Source: Schizochytrium sp. CCTCC M209059
Taxonomy: Eukaryota; Sar; Bigyra; Thraustochytrida; Thraustochytriidae
NCBI GenBank assembly: GCA_000818945.1
Contig: KN805392.1
Coordinates: forward strand, 145,079-163,053
Direction: 5' to 3'
Length of the DNA: 17,975 nt
Position 1 is the stretch's first letter. Every line of letters begins with the position of its first letter. Made by a program: the position numbers and the translations under genes. The notes under the pieces were generated by a model. The model saw only the letters and a list, made by a program, of their open reading frames with translations, ran no database searches and was not told where the DNA came from. Below are positions 8,454 to 16,400 of the stretch, piece by piece.

Positions 8454-11400
8454 ATGGTCCGGACGTATCTGCGACTATCCTCCTTTGTGATCGGAAACTA
8501 TCAGAGGACCAAACCCCCGCGGGAAAACATTGGTGGAACGTGGATGACCTGCGCAGAATCTGAACAGCACTTCAAAGTCCTCAGCGGAAAGGAACTTGTT
8601 GTTTTTGAATGGTACGTTCTTCCTGTATTTCTCCACGCACACACGCTTATTCCCCGCGCATTTGGACAAAGCTGTCTGAAGCCGCCTTCTTTTCAACAAC
8701 GTTCTCTTTTTCCTCTTGTTTGTTTGACTGATGGCACGGTTCAGAACAAAAGAAAGAAAGAAAGAAAGAAACAGAAAAGAAAAGAAAAGAAAAGAAAAGA
8801 AAAGAAAAGAAAAGAAAAGAAAAGAAAAGAAAAGAAAAGAAAAGAAAAGAAAAGAAAAGAAAAGAAAAGAAAAGAAAAGAAAAGAAAAGAAAAGAAAAGA
8901 AAAGAAAAGAAAAGAAAAGAAAAGAAAAGAAAAGAAAAGAAAAGAAAAGAAAAGAAAAGAAAAGAAAAGAAAAGAAAAGAAAAGAAAAGAAAAGAAAAGA
9001 AAAGAAAAGAAAAGAAAAGAAAAGAAAAGAAAAGAAAAGAAAAGAAAAGAAAAGAAAAGAAAAGAAAAGAAAAGAAAAGAAAAGAAAAGAAAAGAAAAGA
9101 AAAGAAAAGAAAAGAAAAGAAAAGAAAAGAAAAGAAAAGAAAAGAAAAGAAAAGAAAAGAAAAGAAAAGAAAAGAAAAGAAAAGAAAAGAAAAGAAAAGA
9201 AAAGAAAAGAAAAGAAAAGAAAAGAAAAGAAAAGAAAAGAAAAGAAAAGAAAAGAAAAGAAAAGAAAAGAAAAGAAAAGAAAAGAAAAGAAAAGAAAAGA
9301 AAAGAAAAGAAAAGAAAAGAAAAGAAAAGAAAAGAAAAACAATTGGTGTGCCGGGAAAAAGATAAGGAAGGAGGTGAGGTGAGGTGAGGCATCCCTTGCC
9401 CTGGAAAAAGGAAAAGAAAGACAACTAACATATCGCTTGCTCGCTCGCTCGCTCGCTCGCGTGACCTTTTCACTTTTCTTTTAATGAACGCCCCACAGGA
9501 GTACACTAGAAGATGCCAGACGAGGGAAATATCGTCGCGGCAAAGTAGACATACCATTCGACTCAATCGTGAGAATTAATCTACTCGCAGACGGTGATTC
9601 GAGCTCTCTTCTCCTCATGGAATTGAAAAAACCTCCCAATCTCTCGCAGGGCGATCAGTTCTGGGACAACGAACGCAGGAAGCGCGCCGGCTGCGCGTGG
9701 GAAAAAGGCATGAGCGACACCTCTCTCGCCGAGGCTGTATCTAGATTCCGCTTCTATGTCGCCTCCATCGGGAATGCTCCCATCAAGGTTGAAAAGGAAC
9801 TAAAGTCGCTCTTGAACAGCAAAAACCGCGTGGATCTGTCGCCCGAGTTCGATCTCAATCAGATTCCTCCCCTCGACGAACAGTATTTCCCAAGCGTTCC
9901 TCGCGAAATCATCGAACAGACAGCAAAGAAGCGCCGCACCGAAGCCAATCACTTCGCATCCCACGGACCGCCTGAAGCCGATTTTTACCACGATGACATG
10001 TCCGGATCGGCCCTCTCACGCAGAGGCCTCCATGGCCTTCGCGATGGGGACAACGGCGCCTCGTATCCTACCCTTGGCCCCATACCGCCAACGCCCATTT
10101 CTTCCTCTCAGTACCGGTCGTCCTCCTCTTCGGCGCCGCTCGACGCTCTCAGTCCCGATGCGGCAGGCAGCGCCGGGATTGCAGGCGCCTCTCCGGGCGG
10201 TAACGCACCGCACACGCATTACCGACACCGACACAGCCCCTCGGAAATTGATGAGCATCATCTGCGACAGCAGCACCATCACCACCACCACATGCGCAAC
10301 CTTGGCTCTCCCCATTATCGACACCACCATCCTCAGGATCACGCGCAAGACTACCTGTATCCCCATGACCTGGACAACGCCCAAAACCGAGATCGAGACC
10401 GCCATCGCCTGGCAGCCTCCCCGGGAACGTCGCAACTCGACAATCGCGACCCAGGTGACCCACACTCAAACAGCGCGTATCAACGATTCGTGCGCGACAT
10501 GGCGGCTCAGGATCGCGCGCACACTCTTGCAAGCGGCGATGCGCATGGCCGCGATTATCTCGCAGACATTGACAAGTACGCTCCGTACCGCAAGCCCCGT
10601 GTTCAAGGTACAGGGGAACAGCACAACGCCAGCGCCGGCAGTGCTCATCTCCGTGCTGACGCAAACTATCCCCCGCACCCTCTCAACGTCGAGGACAAGG
10701 ATGCCCCTCTCTATGACGCGGGCGCTGGATATCTTGCCCCGGGCGAGTTTCACACGTCGTCGTTCCACGCCTCGCGTCCTCATCGTGGCGATGCAGACTA
10801 TATCCATGGCTTTGGCAATGGTGTCCCGGGAGAAGCCATGTCACCCACGCACGCACGCCACGGCTTGCACGGTTCCCGGTCAACCACGCAGGCTTCGTCG
10901 ATGTCGCCGAGCAGCGCGCACGGTGGAGTGGAAGCGACGGCCAGAGACCACTCGCGAGCAGGTATTCCCTCGAGCTCGTACCACGACATGAATAATGAAA
11001 ACGCCCAAGGGGGTGGCAACGTTCCCGTCAATGAGAAAGATGTCCTTCTCTCCATGGAAGGTCTCACGCCACCGGCGGCAATGCAAGCGCTTGAGTACTT
11101 GAGCGTGGTGGAGCTCAAGAACCAATTGCGGCTGCGCCAGCTCCGCAAATCTGGCCGCAAGTTAGAGCTCATTCGCCGTCTTCTTGACTTTGAGTTTCAA
11201 CTTCCGCTACAGGCCCATGGTGTGCCCCGCATGCGCGAAACAGCCATGCCTCCTGATCAGCATCCCATGCTCGCTTCTTGTGGCCCCGCCTCGATGTCCT
11301 CTTCAAATGGAGGATTGCACGGAGGCCCTCCTGGCTCATCCTCTTACATGCACCGCATACCCACGATAGACATGGACGCCCCGATCGGCTCTGATGAAGG

Positions 11401-12814
11401 CATCAACCCCGCAGCAACAGCATCCCACAGTGCCTCGCTGGGTAGGGTTCCCGCGCGGGGCACCCGTCCGGAAATGTTGACGTCGCCACGGTCGCGCGAG
11501 GGCGCGGGACTTAGCGGCGGCATGGCGCCAGCTCACTCCCCATCGGCTGCTTCGACGTCATCGTCATCATCCTCCCGAAACTTTTCTCGCTCGGGCCCAT
11601 ATCGCCCCGTGAATCCCACATCGTCTCGTATGTTTGCCTCGCCCAACAACGCGGGTCGGGGAGGCGCGGACGGTCCGAGCGCTAACGCTGGCTCTGCGGG
11701 CCAAGGCGCCGCCGCCATGGGGACCATGAGCGCTCAGCCCTCCCCGAGACGGCCGCGCGAACCTCTGACCAAGCTTTCTCCGAGAGCAGGAGATGGAAAC
11801 GGGCGCATGCCCGTAGCCTCGTCTCACGCTCGCACAATCCAGCGTACAGATCCTCGTGTTGGAACGCCAGCGCGAAGTTTTCGCTTCCGCATGCCAATTT
11901 CCATCTATGCCCCGGTCGCAAGCATCTCGAGGCAAAACAGCCCGAGCAAGCCAAACATTTCTCCGCAAAGGACTCCTCGTGCTGGAAACAGCAATGACCC
12001 CAATGCTAGTGATGCAGCAGGCCCGGCCTCCTCTATGCAGGAAAAGGCTACCGCTGCTTCTAATTCTGCTGCTCTTTCCGCTGCAAGAAGCTCCACTTCG
12101 GCGACCACGTCCTCCTCTACAACCTCTTCCTCTTCCAACCCTGCCACGGGTGGGGCCAGTGCGCCGCAGCATCTCGAGAGAGGAACGTCATCGGCGAGCT
12201 CTTCCTCCTCGACGCACGCCAAGGTAGGGCCCTCGGCTTCGCCCGCGCATGCTGAGGCTGCCGCCGACCACGACGCTCAACAGGGCGATGGCAACGAAAG
12301 TGTTGGTGACTCGGAAGAGGTAACATTGACGCTTCGGCCACAGGTGCGGCTCGTCGAGATGCCAGGGTTTCAGCGCGTCACGGGAAGCCTCGAGGATGTC
12401 TCGAGTACATTTGCGGATTTCTTTGAGGTACTGCACTGCCCATCCGAGTGGATAGAGGGGTCGACACGCGAACATTGTGTTCTCTTGGTCAACAAGGTCA
12501 AGCTTGTTTTTGTTCTTCATGGTCACAGGCACCTTTTCGACTACCCAGGGGGCACGGGGGAGCGTTGCTTTGTCTGCAACAACTCTGCCGAGGTGTTTGA
12601 TCTCAGCGAGAGCAACCTTTTCTTCTCGTGGCTCACGAGAAGCTTCAAGTTCAAACCGCGCGTTGCGGCCTTATCCACGTTGTTCTGGGACTCTAAGCTT
12701 GATCCTCACGGCGAACCGAGAATGTGTCTGTGTCCAAATGGACACATTACGTTTATGTCGGTCGAGCAGCGCGGGATTTCCGTCGAGGGCGACCACAATT
12801 GCGAAACTCAGTGA
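8454..12814 (+). CDS. SAP-domain nuclear-type protein, two exons, 1157 residues (proposed model)
   Basis: Proposed coding exons are 8454-8611 and 9499-12814, joined within Trp53; the frame is open throughout and ends at TGA 12812-12814. The start sits in GAGCCATGG, a strong Kozak context. Without exon 1 the frame would begin at a GTG (9569) or at ATGs in the middle of a conserved-looking domain (9617, 9710). Residues about 40-150 form an N-terminal domain with VDIPFDSIVRI, MELKKPP and W..G..T..A..RFRF features, resembling a PH-like fold seen in some plant and amoeba nuclear proteins (inference, weak). KKRR at 196-199 is a candidate nuclear signal. A His-rich tract lies near 305-336. A SAP DNA-binding helix pair is at about 587-615 (LSVVELKNQL, then GRKLELIRRLL). 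A Ser/Ala/Thr-rich disordered part follows, with proline-directed sites (SPRRP, LSPRAG). The C-terminal domain at about 993-1157 is rich in Cys, Trp and Phe (CFVC, CLCPNGH) and is unrecognised. A role in chromatin or nuclear nucleic-acid binding is inferred from SAP. Confidence 0.8.
8612..9498 (+). other. Predicted GT-AG intron (887 bp) of the SAP gene
   Basis: The donor is GTACGT right after TTTGAATG, and the acceptor is CCCCACAG at 9491-9498. A CTAAC branch-like site lies at 9425-9429 and a pyrimidine stretch at about 9464-9482. Splicing joins TG to G, making Trp53, and opens directly into a protein-like frame (STLEDARRGKYRRGKVDIPF). An in-frame TGA at 9485-9487 just before the acceptor ends the downstream frame if the intron is not removed. 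About 64% of the intron is the GAAAA array; a (TCGC)5 repeat lies at 9441-9460 and (GGTGA) repeats near 9371-9388. No transcript evidence is available here. Confidence 0.75.
8774..9338. repeat. Pure (GAAAA)113 pentanucleotide array
   Basis: 565 bp of uninterrupted GAAAA units, directly preceded by GAAA units at 8752-8769 that look like its seed. All purines lie on the sense strand. The array is free of stops in every + frame (Lys-Arg-Lys-Glu-Lys series) and - frame (Phe-Ser-Phe-Leu-Phe series), which produces the long artefactual frames over 8361-9566. It lies inside the predicted SAP-gene intron, so the transcript would carry it as a purine-only tract. Confidence 0.98.
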
Positions 12815-13488
12815 CTAGAATTGATTGAATCATTTTTTCCTTCTACTTTACCTTTCAAGAGGGAGAATCGAATCCTTTTGTTGCAACGTCTGCAGTAGGC
12901 CTACGTCCAAGTTTTCTTTCTTTTTTCTTTTCCATAGTGCAGCGTCGACGTTGGATACCTATGAACAGCTCAAAACGAGCCCTTGCAAGCATGACTACGT
13001 CCGGCGGCGTAAAAGAGACGGTATGGACCTACCTTTTATGCATCGAAGAACTCTCTAGAACATTAGAAAACCGTTCGTTTCTTAGCTTCAATTTCAAGAG
13101 GCGGCTGCACGTTAGCTATTTTATGGCAATTCGTGAGCAGCTCAGAAGAAACAAAGTACAACATGGATTGAACTCTACACTTTCATTTCATTTCATTCTG
13201 TCCCATTCCATTCCGTTCCATCTCCAGCTCATTAAGCTTCGTTCACAGGTGAAAATATAGAAGCTGGGCTTAGAAAGCGCAAAACTTTGGCAAGTCATCT
13301 TTTCCGTTTGTGAATAAAGGAAAGGAGCTTTCCGTGTAATGGATGTCAGCTTTGTAAAATTTTGACTTTTTTATATAAAGTTGTCGTCAGATGTGACGCT
13401 CGGTGTTACGAGCGAGCTTAAGTCTCTTGAAAAGGCCTATACTGCTTCTTGTGCGAAAGAACTGTAAAGAGTGTGATGCAATTACTCT
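12815..13488. other. Convergent spacer between SAP gene and secreted-protein gene
   Basis: 674 bp holding the 3' ends of both flanking genes. A sense-strand AATAAA at 13313-13318 is a candidate polyadenylation signal for the SAP gene, and TTATATAAAG at 13371-13380 gives TATAAA-type hexamers on both strands. Pentameric TTTCA/CATTC-like repeats lie at about 13180-13222. Small open frames here (12825-13058, 12937-13260) have no recognisable product. Confidence 0.5.
13313..13318 (+). terminator. Candidate poly(A) signal AATAAA
   Basis: A canonical hexamer on the sense strand about 500 bases after the SAP gene stop codon. Polyadenylation signals in protists are often loose, so this is only suggestive. 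Confidence 0.3.
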
Positions 13489-14943
13489 TTAATTGCCGAT
13501 AGTGCCTTGAGTGTAATGAGGACTAGTAATGCCCGCGGCTCCAGAACCACTTGCATACTCGCATCCATAGTTGTTGGCAAAGAAGTCGTCGTTCTCGCAG
13601 ATGATCGCTTTCGCAATGCTGTAGGTGTACTGACCGACCGGCTTGCAGCGCCCAGCGCACCAGTGGCATTGGCCCTTGCGTACAGTAAAACCATCGTAGT
13701 CAAATGCGTTGATGCAAACCGGGCGTTTGTTTCGAGGCGTTCCCGGAATGTCGAGATCATTGACTGCACGGCAAGCGTCCATGAGCATGGGTGAAGGGCA
13801 CTGGAACTTCTCGCAGCCAAGACCCTCAAAGGGAGCGACCTCGCCGGCGCATACATCTGCTTTTGCGTAGCGATTACCATTGAACGCCTTCTTGGGACGG
13901 CACCCAGAGAAGCTGTCTGCATGTTCTCCGCAGAACGTGCACTTGCTGCGGAAGCGACGGTTATTGCAAACGTGCTTAATTTTGGCCTTGCGCAGCATGG
14001 GCCTGTTTCGGAGATGGCGGAACATGTCGTTGACGCGATCACACTCAATCCACAACCGGCGGTTCGGACAGCGGAGTAATTTAGTTGGGGCGGGCGTCGG
14101 GCTGCGCGTGGGCGGCGTGGGCGCATTCGTAGGTTGAGGTGTCGTCGGTCTGGCCGTGGGAGCATTCGTCGGGCTTGGAGTGGGAGGATACTGCGTAAGT
14201 GAGATCTCAATCGGGTCTCCACGTGCCCAGACATGCGTGTGCGGACGCCTGAAAGCCACCGGGGCCGTGCGCACGGCTTCGAGCCAAAGCGCATAAACGA
14301 ACTTGATCGAGTTGCCCGGTTCCATCGAGATTTCGAACCTCTCGTCGTTATTGCCGCACGTCTGGAAGGCATCCGCATACATGCGCAGCCCAATGTCGGC
14401 ATTGACAATGCCGTTCGCTTGCGAGTGCGTAATTTCCATCACTTGGAGACGCCCGTTATCGGTACATGTGGAGCTATCGATCGATGCTCTGTAGTTATCC
14501 CGGATTGAGGTCGCCGTGCTGCCCCAATTAACGGCGTTACACTCCGAGTCTGTGGAGCAGGTCTCGGGTACCATCGCGAAGACGGAGCCAACGATGCCGC
14601 TTCCAGAATTCTCGAAAATGATGTGAGCGTTCCGCGAAGCTTTCATCAAGTCTGCACCCAAGACGGAACCGTAGTCCGCACTGACTTCGGAGGAAACAAC
14701 GCCCAGAGCAATGCCGGTAAGCTCATCGGAGTTTCTGTCGGTCTCGGCTTCGAGGACGACATGAAAGTCGACATACGGGTCTACGTCATCATGGACATAA
14801 TTCCAAGTGTAGCTGACTGTCTGTGCAGCATCGCTGTGCACGAGGATTTCGCCATCGCCTCGTGTTCTGGGAACAAATTGAGCGCGCGTAGAGGTCGCGA
14901 GTGCCAGCACGCTTCCGAGAGTAAGCAGCAAGCGTTGCGCCAT
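13489..14943 (-). CDS. Secreted protein with tandem 8-cysteine modules, 484 residues
   Basis: A single open frame from ATG (14941-14943) to TAA. Residues 1-21 are a signal peptide: MAQR, a hydrophobic core LLLTLGSVLALA, then STRA before Gln22. Residues about 25-250 form a beta-rich domain with four Cys (129, 135, 160, 196) and segments such as VDFHVVLEA, SVLGADLM and NSIKFVYALW. These vaguely recall a DOMON-type sugar/heme-binding sandwich, but I would not assign it. Residues about 251-288 are a Pro/Thr/Asn/Ala linker, typical of stramenopile extracellular proteins and probably O-glycosylated. The C-terminal part holds 16 Cys in two homologous modules, 292-377 and 382-461, each with eight. 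No transmembrane helix or GPI-like tail is visible. It is probably extracellular or cell-wall associated. Family unrecognised; function unknown. Confidence 0.88.
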   Translation of the reverse strand: MAQRLLLTLGSVLALATSTRAQFVPRTRGDGEILVHSDAAQTVSYTWNYVHDDVDPYVDFHVVLEAETDRNSDELTGIALGVVSSEVSADYGSVLGADLMKASRNAHIIFENSGSGIVGSVFAMVPETCSTDSECNAVNWGSTATSIRDNYRASIDSSTCTDNGRLQVMEITHSQANGIVNADIGLRMYADAFQTCGNNDERFEISMEPGNSIKFVYALWLEAVRTAPVAFRRPHTHVWARGDPIEISLTQYPPTPSPTNAPTARPTTPQPTNAPTPPTRSPTPAPTKLLRCPNRRLWIECDRVNDMFRHLRNRPMLRKAKIKHVCNNRRFRSKCTFCGEHADSFSGCRPKKAFNGNRYAKADVCAGEVAPFEGLGCEKFQCPSPMLMDACRAVNDLDIPGTPRNKRPVCINAFDYDGFTVRKGQCHWCAGRCKPVGQYTYSIAKAIICENDDFFANNYGCEYASGSGAAGITSPHYTQGTIGN

Positions 14944-16400
14944 TGTCCTGCTACGAGAGCAAGTGCGCGCAGAGTCGAGAGTGTGTTTTGTCGCTCGCTT
15001 ATTTCTTGATGCTACGGCGAGCGTATGTCCGTCCGTCTGTGCCCCAATGAAGAGGCGAGGTGGCGCCAGCGAATGCGAGACGGTTCTGCCACCGCGAAAG
15101 ACTTTTGTTGACGCTACGCCAAGCGGCTTCTCTCGACGTTGCAGTTATCCGTTTGGTGCTTGTTTCGAAGGTTGATGGCCGCCTTCTTGACTTGAGAAAC
15201 TGATTACAAGTTGTAGATCTTACTATTGTGCTACGTGTCGGGCCTAAAGCTTTTTGCGACTAGGCTTGGATGACCGAGATCTGTCCTTTTCAAATTTCTT
15301 TGCATACGGTTACGAGGAGGGCCGTTTGGCACATGAACGGATCTAGTACGCATAATTTTTTTCTTTTTCTTTTATGCATTCATTCACGCGAGACGAAGCA
15401 AAACGAAGCGACCGTGAGAAGAAGGGGAAGCACCCGTCAAATATGGGAAAGAAGAGTGAGTGGTTTTGTGATTGAATTGAAAGACAACAGGCCGGCAGCT
15501 TTCACGAGTGCTCTCCATCATCAAACGCTGCTTGTCCAACCAAGCGATTGACCGACCGAGCGCGCGATGCCCCCCCTCGCATATGCTGAGACGTGTGGTA
15601 TGTATGTAGCCTGTCTAGTAGGTATATGAAAGTAAGTACACATTCATGAGTACATGCAAAACTTACTTTTGCAAAACTATCCGTTGCGATTTGAGGCAGG
15701 CCACTTGGTCGCGGTCTAGGGCGAAGTCGGCCTCAGGGGAAAAAGTGGGGACAAAGCGGTAGGAGATTGATATTTTGAGAGAGATAGAGAGAGAGAGAGA
15801 GAGAGGAACGAACGAACGAATGAACGAACGAACAAAAACATGCACAAACACATGAACGAACAGACAGTAAGGAGAAGTGAGTTCATCACTGGTAGCAGAT
15901 TCTTTCTTTTGCCAACGAATTACGTTGATTTGACCATTTGTACCACCCCCAACCACCCAGGGAGAGAAAGAAATAGCAAGGAAACACGTGTGTAGACGTG
16001 AATGCAGATCAAGGTATAGAAAAAAAGGTTGTTGCTTCGCGATATTTTTTGAAAGTTTGACAGTCGCAGACTACAACGAAAGTGAGCAGCTACAGAAAGG
16101 AAAAGGAATGCGCGTGTGTGTCATCGTGAGTTTGCCGCATGCATGGAAGAAAATACCCCTTTCCCTTCCTTGCGCGCCCGCACATCTAGGACAAAATTGA
16201 GTTGGTGATGCTGATGGTGCTTGTGCATAGAGCACGGGTGCGAGGGTTTGCCGAAACCAGTTTCGGGATTCTGGACTCCCCATTGATTATGATTTCTTCT
16301 TGACGTCTCTTGTCTTCATCTTGATCTTGTTCTTTTGGGTTTGGGAATCAGGCCTTGTCTGTCGAGACAGCGAGCAAGACTCCGACGCCGTGAAAGTCGT
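14944..16400. other. Intergenic region upstream of the secreted-protein gene and downstream of the helicase gene
   Basis: 1.46 kb that should contain the secreted gene's promoter (immediately above 14943) and the helicase 3' UTR (immediately below 16401). No TATA box is clear; an AAATAAG-like minus-strand sequence lies about 55-65 bases above the start codon. A purine/AACG repeat block is at 15777-15834. A 93-codon + strand frame at 15270-15551 begins with ATG but matches nothing I recognise and has no coding-like pattern. Confidence 0.5.
15777..15834. repeat. (GA)n followed by (AACG)n
   Basis: About 30 bp of GA dinucleotides with one GATA interruption, passing directly into AACG tetranucleotides with one variant. 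Confidence 0.92.

Noticed and set aside
8361..9566. Long open frames across the GAAAA array (Lys/Arg/Glu on +, Phe/Ser/Leu on -)
   Set aside because: Stop-free pentanucleotide repeat artefacts. The real coding part on + is only 8454-8611, spliced onward.
9569..9571. GTG as start codon of the SAP protein
   Set aside because: Eukaryotic nuclear genes rarely start with GTG, and splicing to an upstream Kozak ATG extends the frame with protein-like sequence.
9993..12341. Other-frame and antisense frames within the SAP gene
   Set aside because: The + frame holding the SAP motif and C-terminal domain is continuous across the interval; the others are Thr/Arg/Ser-rich shadows.
15270..15551. 93-codon + strand frame
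   Set aside because: It begins with ATG but shows no family resemblance, no domain and no supporting context in an intergenic region.
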